A stretch of 64,000 nucleotides of DNA, taken from contig JAMKCF010000019.1 in NCBI GenBank assembly GCA_023634235.1, positions 8,697,684-8,761,683 on the forward strand, written 5' to 3'. Both the position numbers and the translations under genes were made by a program. The number at the start of each line of letters is the position of its first letter. The first letter of the stretch is position 1. Positions 49,454 to 61,212 of this stretch are shown here, in pieces. The notes under the pieces were generated by a model. It worked only from the letters and a program-made list of their open reading frames with translations, did no database searches and was not told the DNA's origin. Source of the stretch: Pisaster brevispinus (taxonomy: Eukaryota > Echinodermata > Asteroidea > Forcipulatida > Asteriidae).

Positions 49454-51385
49454 ACTGAGGGTGTGGGTGGTTGACTTTGGGTATAGGAGACCCTTTGGTC
49501 AGGATTGGGGACCGGCTTGCTTGTCTTGATTTGTCTTGCGTTGTATCCGTTGCACTTCAGTGTAGTCTTGATGTATTGCAACTTCTGCTGACGGCTGTCT
49601 GGGTCACAGATGTTGTACGCTCGTTGAACCAGGGTGCGGTTGACGGAAGACTTGATTCTTGGGTGGTGGAAGGATCGCTGGTTGAGATATCGGTCGGTGT
49701 GGGTGGGTTTCTCGTAGATGCTGTGGTGGAGTTTGCCGTCTGGTTTCCTGGTGATGAGGACATCAAGGAAAGCGATCTTGCCGGACTGCTCTTGCTCCAT
49801 GGTGAACTTGATTCTGGGGTGTTGCTGGTTGAGATATTGCAGAAACTGGATAAGAGAGTCCGGTCCGTAGGGCCAAACGATGAAGGTGTCATCCACGTAG
49901 CGGAGCCACAGGCTGGGTCGGAGATCAGCGGTGAGTAGGGATGACAGCTCAAACTCTTCCATGAAGATGTCAGCCAGGACCGTCTGCTCGTAGAACTTGT
50001 CCTGAAATTGAAAACAACTAGAAGAAACACAAGTTAGAAGGAGGTCAAGAATTTGATCAGGTGAAAGATCAGTCCGGTCAGACAAGGAGGGGTCATGGGT
50101 AAGTCTCTCCTTCACTATGAGGCAAGCCTCATCTGTGGGGACATTGGTGAATAGAGACTCGACATCAAAACTAACCAGGGTGTCAGTGGGCTGAATGGTA
50201 AGGCTGCGGGTGATGTCTACAAACTGGCTGGAGTTGGACACGTGGTGGGGTGTGTGACCCACCGAGGGTCGGAGAACTTTGGCGAGGTACTTGGCTGTTT
50301 CATAAGTAGGGGAACCTCTTGAAGCAACTATGGGGCGGAGGGGGACTTCTGGCTTGTGGATCTTAGGGTTGCCGAAGAACCTGGGGCAGGTGGAGGTAGA
50401 GGGACGTAGGCTACGGTACAGTGGGAAGGAGAGGGCCCCGGCACGGTGGAGGGAGAGGAGTTTGCTAGCAACCCTCTTCTCAATACCAGGGATAGGGTTC
50501 TTCAGCAGGGGCGGTACGAGTCAGATGAAAGGATGTTATTTACCTTGTTGGTGTAGTCTGTGCGGTCCATGATGACAGTGGCGTTCCCCTTGTCGGCAGT
50601 CAGGATATGGATGGTTTCGTCCCGACGAAGATCGCGTAGGGCTGCCTGTTCAACCTTGGAAAGGTTGGGTTTGGCGGGTTTAGCCTTCCGTAGAACCTCG
50701 TTGATCTTAATCCGGACATCATCCTTCTCTGTCTTGCTGAGGTGTTTCAGGGCTTGCTCAGTAGACTGAATGATTTCTTCTGTTGGGATGGTCTTGGGGG
50801 AACAGCAAAATTCATCCCTAGTGACAAAACGCTGGTCTCGGTGTTGGAGATGCTACGCTGGCTCATGTTGACTACTGTGTGCTTCTGGAACGCCCGTTGG
50901 TTACGAAGATGAGCTGGCGGCTGTAAGGATATAGGAGATCTTGTTGGCTGACCAGTTACGCGATTGAATAGAGATATAGTGGATCTCGTCTTCTCGGAGG
51001 GTGCGCGGTGGAAGTGAGATATAGAAGATCTCGGCTTCAGGTAGATCAATCTGTGGAACTTGGAAATCTGTTTCCTGCGGGTAGTCTTGTACGCGTGTCG
51101 GCTTGAAGAATCAGAGAAGGCTTGAATCTTGTTGAAGTCTCTAGGGTGGAGGGTGGCTAGAAGTTCTCCCTTGGAGTCTGCAATTTCGTGGTCCAGGACG
51201 GCAAGGGTTGATCTGGTGGAGGAGATCCGCTCCCGGAAGAGAGCGTGACTGGCTGCTTGCAGGATACGTTCTGAACGTCGGTTGCGAACTGGATCTTGAA
51301 GGCGAAGTCCTGGCGGCAACAGGTTGGAGTCCCGGCATCGTTTAAGGAAGGCTAAGTTGTTTATGAGTTGAGAACGTCGGACCGA
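49425..51385 (-). pseudogene. Penelope-type reverse transcriptase (broken)
   Basis: The N-terminal part in 50,747-51,385 has SNLLPPGLRL and the PLE-typical VVNMSQRS...VLSLGMNFA. The frame then shifts at a C run (about 50,796) into a segment with HILTADKGNATVIMDRTDY, and shifts again near 50,510 into FFGNPKIHKP...LRPIV. The RT core follows: SFDVESLFTNVP and the catalytic RYVDDTF at about 49,900. Between KFYEQT and FMEEFE roughly a dozen residues are missing, where the family carries the G-MGSPLSP motif, so the RT would be inactive even without the frameshifts. Confidence 0.85.
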
Positions 51386-51392
51386 CACCGAC

Positions 51393-52012
51393 CCGAGTAA
51401 TATGCCTGTGATTTTTTTTTTACAGAACTCGGGAAAGTACTGAGTACACAGTGCTAACACACATCGGTGTAGGGTAAAAAAACAAAATTAATATTCTTTA
51501 TCCCTGATGCAAAATTAACATCTATTAAATCGTTGCGGTACCCGCTGCTAAAATATAGGATTCGAACTGCCTCTAGCTGCCAGGCAATCTCGGTGGTCTA
51601 GTTGGTAAGACACTGCTCTAGAATTGCAAAGGTCGTGGGTTCGAATCCCACCCGAATAATATGCCTGTGATTTTTTTCACAGAACTCGGGAAAGTACTGA
51701 GTATACAGTGCTAACACACATCGGTGTAGGGTAAAAAAACAAAATTAATATTTTTTATCCCCGATGCAAAATTAACATCTATTAAATCGTTGCGGTACCC
51801 GCTGCTAAAATATAGGATTCGAACTGCCTCTAGCTGCCAGGCAATCTCGGTGGTCTAGTTGGTAAGACACTGCTCTATAATTGCAAAGGTCGTGGGTTCG
51901 AATCCCACCCGAGTAATATGCCAGTGATTTTTTTTTCACAGAACTCGGGAAAGTACTGAGTATACAGTGCTAACACACATCGGTGTAGGGTAAAAAACCC
52001 AAAATTAATATT
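51393..52012 (+). repeat. Tandem SINE-like array, period 257-259 bp, tRNA-related head
   Basis: Two full units (from 51,393 and 51,652) and a partial third (from 51,909). Each has a tail (ATATGCCTGTGATTTTTTT, AACTCGGGAAAGTACTGAG, CACATCGGTGTAGGG, GTTGCGGTACCCGCTGC) and a tRNA-like head. The head has the A-box-like TGGTCTAGTTGG and the B box GGTTCGAATCC in a CGTGGGTTCGAATCCCACCC stem-loop, at 51,594-51,652 and 51,849-51,909. B-box stems pair perfectly, but no convincing acceptor or anticodon stem is seen, so they are not called tRNA genes. Confidence 0.75.
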
Positions 52013-52013
52013 C

Positions 52014-52370
52014 TGTGATGACTTTCACCCCGGCCCACATTTATGTTTAGTTTCATGCTCACTGGTCATGGTGATTATGTGCACCTGGCTGTTGCATTGA
52101 GGTTAAAATGCCTCCATGGTGGAAGTTATGTAATAACTTAGTATTTAAGGCACACTCAACGTCGACTTCTGGTCTGTCTCCTTCAGGTGCGGCACCGAGT
52201 CGACGGTGCATTATCCGTTTATTATTCATTTAGTGTATTTTCTAATTTCTCATTGAGTTGTGTTAAAATAAAACACCCTGCGGTGTGTATACGTTCAATG
52301 AAGGAAAACGTTCAGACTCTGTTTTATTGTTGAGTTTCGATCCCTTCCATGGGCGGGATGGCTAATAACA
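52014..52370 (+). repeat. Putative 5' LTR of the Gypsy element
   Basis: Starts TGTGATGACTTTCACC right after the interrupted SINE-like unit and ends GCTAATAACA (TG...CA). It contains a TATA-like TATTTAAGGC near 52,142 and a polyadenylation signal AATAAAA near 52,268. A TGG-starting tract follows two bases later, as expected for a primer-binding site. No second copy is present, so the call rests on position and motifs. Confidence 0.45.
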
Positions 52371-52562
52371 TATGGTGGAAGATCCGGCGCTGAATTCTCG
52401 GCGGCGCACCCTGCCGGTTGGCTGAAGGACGCAGATCCGCTTGGGGATGCAAAAGGTATTAAACTTTATACTTTATTAATTTGTTTTCTTGTATTCCCCA
52501 TAGCGTATATTTTATTTTATTATGCAAATTGTGTATTTTGATTATTATGCCACATTGCAATT

Positions 52563-53204
52563 TTGTGTCATATTTCTATCATAATGGCAAGCAAATATGA
52601 ATTGAATTTCAGGGATACTTACTCTGGCACTGAAGATCTTGACTTATTTTTGAGTAGACTAGATAGTTATAGTAAACTGCGAGATTTTGCAACCGATAAA
52701 AAGGTTCTGTCACTGGGTTTACGTTTGACTGGCCCTGCTGCTTTATGGTTTGCTGATTTGCCCGATAGCGAGAAAACTGACTACAAAACAATCACTGATG
52801 CACTCGGACTTGCTTTTGAAGGTGATAGTGTACGATGGGTTAGAGAAGCCAAACTGGCCGAGCGTCAGCAAGGTGAAAACGAGTCCATTGACTTATATTT
52901 CACAGACAAAATTTCCAAACCACCAGCAGAAGTTTAGAGCATCGAACAAAGTACATGTATAGATGAGGTCACCACTAAACTTGACAATTTGCAAACTCAG
53001 GTAGATAATATCGTAAGCCTGGTAAATTCCAGCAAACCAGGGCCAGTTCAACCACAACAATTCGTTCGTCATCGCTCAAATCGCAGCCACACTCAAACTT
53101 ATTCCAAACAGTCCAGATTTAGTTGTAATCGCTGTGGAAAGTACGGTCATAAACAGGCAAACTGCTACTCTAAATTTCACATCAAAGGTTATGCTTTAAA
53201 CTGA
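52563..53204 (+). pseudogene. Gypsy gag (capsid fragment and zinc knuckle), one in-frame stop
   Basis: A single frame with one TAG at 52,935-52,937. The first part has the retrotransposon-gag pattern (LRLTGPAALWFADLP, ITDALGLAFEGD). The second ends with a CCHC zinc knuckle CNRCGKYGHKQANC, which normally binds the RNA genome. At about 210 codons it is short for a Gypsy gag, and the capsid C-terminal half seems missing around the stop, suggesting an internal deletion. Confidence 0.8.
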
Positions 53205-53218
53205 CTCAGCCGCCTACC

Positions 53219-55057
53219 ATGACATGGGTTAGGGTGGGCAGCTGTGACGTTCAAGGCGAGGACCCCTTGAAAATTGATCTTGAGCAAAAAAGTATGATCT
53301 CTATTACCATCGGTGATGATACATTGATATGTTTGATAGATACGGGTGCTACCAGTAACTTGATTTCTGAAAAATACTATAAAACCAATGTTATTTTCGG
53401 ACAATTGCGTTTGTTGAAACCTAAATTTGACCATGCAGCCACAGCCAATGGTGACAATGTAAAGATTGTTGGATTTCTCAATGTACCAGTACATATTTTA
53501 GGAGCACAATTCATGGTACCTTTTTATGTGACAAGTAAGTTATATCAAAATGTTATACTAGGGTCCGAGTTCCTAACGTCACAAAAAGTGTCAATTGATT
53601 TTGGGAAATCTAAACTTCGCATTCATAGGAAAAATCAGTTGCGTACCTGTACTGAAATTACTGTACCCCCACGTTCACAATCTGTCTGTGAGGTCAGAAT
53701 CAAAAATTACCTTCCCCCGGGTGTAATAGGTCATTGTCATGGTGGACGTAATATCCAGAACATTGGTCTAGTAGTTGCTAACACTATATCTAGCTCCCGC
53801 ATGACAGACTTTGGTACGAAAGTAACAGTTATGGTAATGAATCCATCCGAGGTTCCAGTTACAATTTTCCCCCGTACTAAGATTGGTACGTTCAATATTG
53901 TGGAAGCAAATAAAATTTCTGAGTTTACCAATTTTGACAAGATCGAATCTAACACCAACATTAGTCATGAGGTTACGAACCCACAATGTTCATTTATTGG
54001 TCAAGAGGTTCTCGATACAGTTAACATTTCATCCTCTTCCATAAACCCTACTCAACAACAACAGCTTAAAGCTCTAATCAATAGTTATGCTGATGTGTTT
54101 GAAACCGCAAAAAGCCCACGTGGGTTTTACGATAAGGTTGAACATAGAATCGATAATGGTAACAACCCTCCAGTTAGATCCCGTCCATACAGATATTCAC
54201 CTAGGTTACAGCAGACAATAAGAGAACATGTTAAAAAAATGTTAAATGATGGTATTATTTCCGAGTCAACTTCACCATTTTCTAGTCCAGTTGTAATGGT
54301 TAAAAAGAAAACTGGCGAATACAGATTTTGTATTGACTTTAGGAGATTAAACCAGATCACGGTCAGAGACAATTTTCCACTGCCCAGTATTTCCGATACT
54401 TTTAACAATCTTGGTATGACTAAACCAGCATATTTCTCTACTCTAGATATGGCGTCAGGATATTGGCAAATAGGTCTAGATAAAAATTCTAAAAAGAAAA
54501 CAGCATTCATTACTCAAGACGGATTGTATGAATTCAATGTGTTACCTTTTGGACTACACAATGCACCCAATACATTCCAAAGAACAATGCATAAAGTGCT
54601 AAGAGGGTTGCATTGGAAGTTTTGTTTAGTGTACTTGGATGACATTATCATTTATAGTGACACTTTCAAAGACCATCTCGATCACTTGTGCCAAGTATTT
54701 CAGAAATTCAGAGCTGCTAATCTTAAACTCAAGCCAAAGAAATGGTCATTTGCATGTGATAGAATACACTACCTTGGGCACATAATTAGTGAAGAAGGTG
54801 TTGCAACTGACCCAGAAAAGCTCAATGTTGTACAAGAATACCCATCACCAAAGAATGTCAAAGATGTTCGTGCATTCCTAGGTTTTGTTGGTTATTACAG
54901 GCGTTATATAACAGATTTCAGCAAAATTGCTCAACCATTAACTGCACTGACTCGTAAAGACATTCCGTTCCAATGGACGAAAGAATGTTCAGAAGCTTTT
55001 GAGCGACTGAAACAATTTTTTTTTAGAGCCACCTGTATTGTCCCATCCAAGGTTTGA
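53219..55057 (+). pseudogene. Gypsy pol, first part: protease and reverse transcriptase
   Basis: A 612-codon frame in another phase than gag. The aspartic protease DTGAT lies at residues 41-45. RT spans residues about 320-510, with the TLDMASGYWQ motif around residue 410 and the catalytic YLDDII at 472-477. The start of RNase H follows (FLGFVGYYRRYI, PLTALTRK). At a run of nine T (55,016-55,024) the frame leaves the conserved sequence and soon stops; the RNase H continues in the next frame from about 55,025. A one-base length change in this run is the likely lesion. Confidence 0.93.
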
Positions 55058-57326
55058 TGAACACTCACAATTTGTTTTGCAAACTGATGCGTCTTTTCAA
55101 GGATTAGGATTTTTATTATCCCAAATACAGGACGGTAACGAAAGAGCTATTACATATGCCAGTAGAGCACTTAAGCCAGCGGAACGCAATTATACTGTGA
55201 CGGAATTAGAAGCACTTGCCGTTGTTGAAGGAGTGAAACAGTTTTCCACTTACTTGGAACATAGCCCAAAATTCAAAATTGTAACTGATCATCAAGCTCT
55301 CAAATGGTTGTTTAACCAAAAACGTTCATCTGGCAGATTAGCTCGTTGGTCCTTGTATTTGCAATCGTATAGTTATGATATTGAACACCGACCAGGCAAG
55401 AAACTTGCTCATGCAGACACTCTGAGTAGAATCTGTAAAGACAATTACCAACCTATATGTGCTCCACCAGTAGAAAGTTCACATATTGAGACCGCTCAAT
55501 TGAGTCAATCAGATGCTGAGACAGTTTTAACTGGTTTAGATTATTCCGATCATGAAGAAAAATTGTCTAAAATAGACGAAGTGAGAAATCTCAGATACCA
55601 ACGTAAACGTTTGCATAATCAACACATGGTGAATTGCAAAGATCACTTACCTGATGTTCATGAGAACATTGACCTAGATAAAATCAAACAGGGTCAACAA
55701 AATGACTCATTTTCGAAATCGATCATTGATTATCTAGAATCAGATGTCCTACCAGAGGATAACAAACTAGCCCGTAGGTTATTACTTGAAGTAAATCAGT
55801 ATTTTGTACAAAATGGCATTTTGTATCATGTCTGGCACACGCCACGAAACAGAAGGATACCAGAACGTAATATTGTTCAATTGTATATCCCAAGTCCGTA
55901 CATAGATACTGTTCTTCATCATTGTCACAATCTAGTTCTGTCAGCTCACTTTGGGTTCCATAGAACATACAGTAAAATTCGGCAACGATATTTTTTGAAG
56001 TTCATGCATCGTGATATTGATAATTGGGTCAGATCTTGTGATTCTTGCCACCGTGTTAAAACACCAAAGCACAAAGTTGTAGCCCCACTGCTTACCATGA
56101 AAGTTCCTGGACCATTTCAAAGGGTTAGCGTAGATATTCTAGGCCCCCTCCCAGTCACTGAATCAGGAAATATATATGTATTATGTTTAATGGATCATTG
56201 TAATAGATGGCCTATCCTTGTGCCTATTGCTAAAACGGACTCTGCCACTGTAGCAACAGTATTTTTCAAAGAAATTATTTGTAATAATGGTTACCCTCGT
56301 GTACTCCCAAGTGACCGAGGAACAAAGTTTTTAAGTAAGTTAGTTCAAGAAGTGTGCAAAATCATGCGTACTGACAAAGTAAACACTAGTCCGTACCATC
56401 CGCAGTGTAATGCTGTACAAGAAAGATTCAATTCTGTGATTTTAACTACAGTATCTCATTATGTAAACAAGTTCCATACCAACTGGGATAACTATATTCC
56501 TGCCATTCAGTTTGCGTATCGCAGTACACCTGCAGACAATTCAATTGGATTTAGCCCTTTCTTTAAGTTGTATGGTAGAGAGGCAGTACTGCCTATTGAT
56601 GTATCTCTTCATGAAAAACCTGAATATTCAGACCGAAATGTAAGAGATTATATTCATGACTTAATTGATCAACTTGAAGTTGCCAGAGAAATATCGAAGA
56701 AACACCTTGAATCTAACCAAGCTTCAATGAAGGAACGTTATGACAGTCGTACTCAAGAAGTACCCTATCAAGTTGGAGATGTGGTTTATATTTATATCCC
56801 AGCAATCCAAAAAGGACTGTCTAAAAAACTCCAGAAATTCTGGTGTGGTCCATATTTGCTTGTGCAACAAACCGGTCTTGTTTATTTCAGAGTCAAAAAT
56901 CTGGAAAATAACAAATTACTTCGTGTGCCAATTCATGTAAACCGAATGAAATTTGCATATAACCGGTTTGCCAGACCACTTAATCACGTGATGCCAAGAG
57001 ATTTTGTTCAGAGAGATCCACTTGATTTCATTGAAGACAGTGATTGCCCAGAAGGTTCCTTTCAGCCTTCGTTAGCTACGCAACAACCACAGCAAACTAG
57101 GTTAAATATACCTGGTTTACCGGACATTGGACAACCTGCCGGTAAAGAGTTTCACGTAGAAAAAGTTCTACGTGGCAAGTTTGTCAATGGAAAACTACAC
57201 TTTTTGATCAAGTGGAAAGATTTCCCCAACTGCAAAAATTCATGGGAACCTGTTGAAAATCTTAACGAAGCCCTTAGCAACTATCTTCAGCGCAATCCTG
57301 TCCGTATTACTGGCAAACCAAATTAA
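55038..57326 (+). pseudogene. Gypsy pol, second part: RNase H, integrase, chromodomain
   Basis: A 762-codon frame. The RNase H core is at residues 1-135 (VLQTDASFQGLGF, TELEALAVV, TDHQALKWL, HADTLSR). The integrase zinc-binding domain (H294, H297-type His residues and CDSCHRVK) is followed by a DD35E catalytic core: D366, D426, E462 with exactly 35 residues between the last two. A C-terminal chromodomain at about 704-745 (VEKVLRGKFVNGKLHFLIKW, SWEPVENL) can target insertion to particular chromatin. It is open to its own stop but out of frame with the RT part. Confidence 0.94.
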
Positions 57327-57874
57327 TAATATTGCAAGGCATATATTTTAGTTATTGAAATTGTTGTTTTGTTGGCAAACGTGTAAATATCTTTATCGTA
57401 TTAGAATGATAGCTTCATAGATTCTGAGTGGTCCTCAGAACTATGTTAAGAAAGTACTGTAATTGATTAATAACAATACCTTGTAGTAATATATATAATG
57501 TTCTAGTTTGTTTAGGTAATCCAGATTACCCTTGGTCATCAGAGGATACGGCAATCGGCCCTGCCAACGAAGTAGCTACGAAGATCTCTTGGAACAGCCA
57601 CTGAGTCCACTCGCCACTGATGAAATTCACTTAATGTCGGTCAACTCGTCGCAGCTATTTAGCGTAATGAAATTCCAAATCATTTGCTTTAAGACCTTGT
57701 CGATATTTGACTGATCAACATTTATCGTCATAATTTTGAATCCAAATACCATCTAATGATATTGCGAATTGCTGTTGATTAAAGTTATTGACTGTACTGA
57801 AGTGAACAATAGTTTAATGAACAGAATTTTTTTTGTAAAAAAAAAAGGTAGATTATTAGTGTTTGAACTATTAA
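57327..57874. other. Gypsy 3' flank or unrelated spacer
   Basis: AT-rich; no polypurine tract or LTR match to 52,014-52,370. GGTAATCCAGATTACC near 57,515 is a 16-bp perfect palindrome of unknown meaning. Confidence 0.4.
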
Positions 57875-59040
57875 TTGGCTGTTTAGATATTGTTGATAAC
57901 TGTTTCGTTACCGTGTTGTATTTTTTCTCGTACTTAATAGTTTTTAAAGTACAGCTTGTGTCCGCAATGGACCACTATAGCTGTACTGGTCTACGTATGA
58001 TTTCTTTTTAAAAATTGATCAATAAGTGATTCACATGAACACATTATTACTACAAAACCTCGTCAGTAATCACTAAAGAATTACAAGTTCACAATTAACA
58101 TTACTTTCACTTGCCAAGTTTCATAGTTTTAAATTATTGTGCCATACTTAGTAACCTCACACCAACTCAAGTTAATACCCATCACTGACAATTATATTGT
58201 AGTTATGTTTGTGAACAAAACGATAACGTCTGCTTGTATTTATCTTGAAAATGTACGACAGTTTTAAAGCCAGCAACAACCACATTCATCATCAGAAATA
58301 CGATAGCCGTCTGAAGCTGACTTTGTCAACGTGCGGTGCGCAATTCATCCCAAAAAATTCGCACACATTGATGGTGAAAGTTTTGCACATGCGGAGCACA
58401 CCCCTGTTTTTAATATGTTTTTTGTCCAGTTGTTCGGTATGTTATTTGAAAGTAGTACAGTATGAATGTATGAACTCTTCACAGAGATCATGCAATTAAA
58501 CCATTGTGCAGCACACAATCAACAAGGGGGTTAGCCGTTATAACATAAAACAGTCATTGTTCCCAAATTCCTGGCATTTGTTTGTTCCCACCGTGATCTT
58601 CTTCTCTCCTATTGATTTTGGGCATTGGAGACGGTCTCAGACACAGTGCCGGTCGCTACAGCGTCAACCACCTGGTTCGAATCCTGCTGCTTACAAAACA
58701 GCTCCCTGATCCCTTTACGAAACGGCTTGTTGGTCATGGTGTAAATGACTGGATTCACACAAGAATTACCCACAGCTAAGATGGCAGTGATGTGATGGAA
58801 AGGTCCACGTGGAGTCATTGGAACACCGATATTGAAGAGCAGGAACCAGACTTGGTTTGGAATCCAGCACACACCGAATGTTATGACGCAGGCCAAGAGT
58901 GTCTTCACCAGGGTTTGGGATGCTCGGAGCTGCCACATTTTGCGCTGGTCGTTTGAATTTACTCCCAAAGAGGCTACAAGAAAAGGCAAAGTCGATCAAA
59001 ACTAACGCTTTAGGTTCGAATCCCACCTGAGTTAAATTTT
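57875..59040. repeat. Tandem gene duplication, left copy (3' flank and exon 2)
   Basis: Aligns with 61,213-62,345 throughout, with substitutions and small indels. Shared landmarks include GTCCGCAATGGACCACTATAG and CACATGCGGAGCACACCCC. It contains exon 2 of the GPCR and its 3' flank. Confidence 0.88.
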
Positions 59041-60310
59041 CTGGTTTTTCTATGGTATACCCATTGATATTGGTACTGTATGTATCGATCGAAAGTACCG
59101 TTCAAGATCTGGTGTCTAAAGTAACTTAACGCAAACTATGTGGGCCGCGATTAAAATCAGGTAATCCACCAACTTTGTCAGAAGCGCCAAGATGTATTGT
59201 AATACTTGTGATTAAAATGCCTCACAGTTGACCTATCATCAAAGGGATTTTCAAGTTTTTGTTTATCGGTTCAATGCAACTGCTCATAAAAAAAGAAGAA
59301 GAAAAAAAAAAGAAAAAAAACCTGCATCAGGCGGTGATCAGCAGTTGGATCGCGTGTAAGTGCGGAAAGTTTTCATTGAGTTGCGGCAATCCAAAATGCC
59401 TATAACTTAAGCCAGAGTAGGGGAAATTAACGCGTATCAAATTATTCCTATCAAATATTTGACAGCGTAAACTGAAAAATCCAAAAAGAAACAAGTTGTA
59501 TGCACTGAGTCTATTGCTCTGGTCCATCTTTAACAAACTGAATAAGAAACTAAATGAAATGCTTAATAACTAACCTGTTTGTGCGGTTAACATCTTCACT
59601 TGTCTGTTAAGCGTTGAGATAACTTTCAGTTGCGGAAAAATCATCACTATGAATGGAGCGAAAAAGTTGACCGTGAAACTGTACAAGCCAAATGCCGCCT
59701 GAGCTCCTCGGTTAGACCAGCCTAGAAAATGACACCCTACTTCATCTTCTTCATACGTAAAGAAGTAGAACGAATTTGAAGCTACGGCAACAACCCAACA
59801 CCCAGCGATCATGATGTGCTTGTTTCGTTTGATGAAAAGAGTCTTGTATTTGTGTGGGTAGACGATGGCTGCATAGCGCTCCAAATTGACCGCGGTCAAA
59901 CCCAAGACTGAAGCTATCGCAAAGAACCAAAAAAGAAACTGGGTAGTGTACACCCGACACCAAAATTCACCAAAGAACCCGGGGTTCGGAGCGGATTTGG
60001 GCGTAGGCAGGAGATAAAAGGGGATGACCAAAACACAGACCATGAAATCTACAAAGGAGAGATTCACTAAGAAATCACTGGTATTAGACCTCAGGGACGG
60101 CACACGGAGGAGTACGATGACAACCAGTAAGTTACCAGCGATACCAACCACGCCGATCATGCAGTAGAGAGCGAAGATGGTCTTAATGAAAGCATCTTTC
60201 AAGATGAATTTAGTGAAAGCATCGCTATCTTCCATTGCAACATCATCGTTACTCTTCGTTCCTCTGAACATTGTAGGTACAGTCGTGCCAAGACTCGCAA
60301 ATTGATCCAT
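58609..60310 (-). CDS. Rhodopsin-family (class A) G-protein-coupled receptor, two exons
   Basis: Exon 1 is 59,575-60,310 and exon 2 is 58,609-58,973; donor CAG|GTTAG, acceptor TTTTCTTGTAG. A split Ala codon joins them and gives 366 residues. Seven membrane segments are visible. TM1 has GN (N60), TM2 has LSFVDF (D88), and C118 with C193 can form the conserved disulphide. TM3 ends ERY (144-146) in place of DRY, TM6 has CWIP (281-284), TM7 has NPVIY (319-323), then FRKGIRELFC as helix 8 with a possible palmitoylation Cys. It should act in the plasma membrane as a ligand receptor coupled to G proteins. It looks peptide-receptor-like, but the ligand cannot be named. The N-terminus (about 40 residues) lacks a signal peptide and N-glycosylation sites. 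The intron is 601 bp. Start chosen: first ATG of the open frame. A broken duplicate lies to the right. Confidence 0.92.
59287..59322 (+). repeat. A-rich microsatellite in the GPCR intron
   Basis: An (A)n/(GAA)n tract, ending in a run of A just before CCTGCATCAGG. Confidence 0.8.
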
Positions 60311-61212
60311 GATGGTTCGTTTATGGCGTGTGTCTTGAGTTGGAATATTTGTCGGTATGGAAGTTTCTTTGAATTTTCACAAGAATTCAGTTGACGCTAG
60401 TTCCCTGTTCTGGTCGCTGAGTGAGCTTAAGTGGTATATTTTTTCTCAAACACTTCAGCAGCAACCCTGTCTGCTGTCACTAGAGCAACTGCGTCAAAAA
60501 GATGCACGTAAACGGAGAAAGGTTGCGACTTGATATAAACATGTCATAAAATATGTGAACGTGATAGACAGTGAAGAGGAGATAAGATACAGCCTTGGAG
60601 AAGTCTTCATAAAATATGTGAACGTGATAGACAGAAGAAAAGTCGATTTGAATCGTACGTTACATACTTCTATTCTCCCTTTGTCTTGGTAGATTCACAG
60701 ACCCCGGTACTTAAGGGTAGAACCGTTGTCGTATGTTGCTATAATAAGGTTACCTTATTTTATTGTTAAGCTGAACTATTTTTTTTATTATTTATTATTT
60801 AAGCGGTGCATCAAGACGATGCATCAATATACATATGAAGCCAGTGTGCCGAGGGCAAGGCGGGTAAGGGGTTCAAGTGTCTATCCCCGATCCTGACCTA
60901 CCCCGCCCGTGTTGCTAAATTTAACAAATAATGCAGTCAGTTTCATGGTGGATCAGATCGACTGTATACTAATGATGAATATGCAGTATTATGAACCAAT
61001 ACCCCACATCCACTTCCAGGAATAACGGACTTGCATTTATCACATCATTCTTCATTCACCATGTTAAGGATGAACGTACGTGGGGAACTTATCCAAATTT
61101 CAAGTCCGGTTACTGTGGTCCTCTGCCCCAGTTTCCCCCCGGCCTCACCTTTTTAACGGCATTAATTTGGCTTGCATGTTTCCTTCTGTGGTATTCCATC
61201 CAGATATGATAC
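60311..61212. other. GPCR upstream flank; contains a 27-bp direct repeat
   Basis: No gene seen. CATAAAATATGTGAACGTG... occurs identically at 60,545-60,571 and 60,608-60,634. Being 235-325 bp upstream of the GPCR start codon, the repeat could be in its promoter or 5' region; nothing else marks a promoter. Confidence 0.45.

Larger units (their letters stand above)
48626..51385 (-). mobile_element. Penelope-like retroelement, 5'-truncated and inactive
   Basis: Minus-strand element of about 2.76 kb. Order on its own strand: N-terminal PLE region, reverse transcriptase, GIY-YIG endonuclease, 3' tail with a hairpin. PLEs are retroelements that pair a telomerase-like RT with a GIY-YIG nuclease. The left boundary (about 51,385) abuts a SINE-like tail and the right (about 48,626) follows an AAAGAGATAAG stretch; both are approximate. 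Coding capacity is destroyed by frameshifts near 50,796, 50,510 and 49,425, an RT deletion and a stop in the nuclease. Confidence 0.88.
52014..57326 (+). mobile_element. Ty3/Gypsy retrotransposon with chromodomain, inactive, no 3' LTR found
   Basis: Domain order gag - protease - RT - RNase H - integrase - chromodomain identifies a chromodomain Gypsy. It carries a stop in gag and a frame change within pol. The 5' end disrupts a SINE-like unit after AATTAATATTC. Neither a second LTR nor the continuation of that SINE unit occurs before 64,000, so the right end has been lost or rearranged. No envelope frame is present. Confidence 0.9.

Noticed and set aside
49471..49938. 155-codon plus-strand frame
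   Set aside because: It is antisense to the reverse transcriptase of the Penelope-like element.
51594..51909. Two functional tRNA genes
   Set aside because: A and B boxes and the T-stem are good, but the acceptor and anticodon stems do not pair convincingly and the units are tandem SINE-like repeats.
52935..52937. Programmed stop-codon readthrough in gag
   Set aside because: The TAG lies before the zinc knuckle, next to an apparent capsid deletion and not at the gag-pol border, so decay is the simpler reading.
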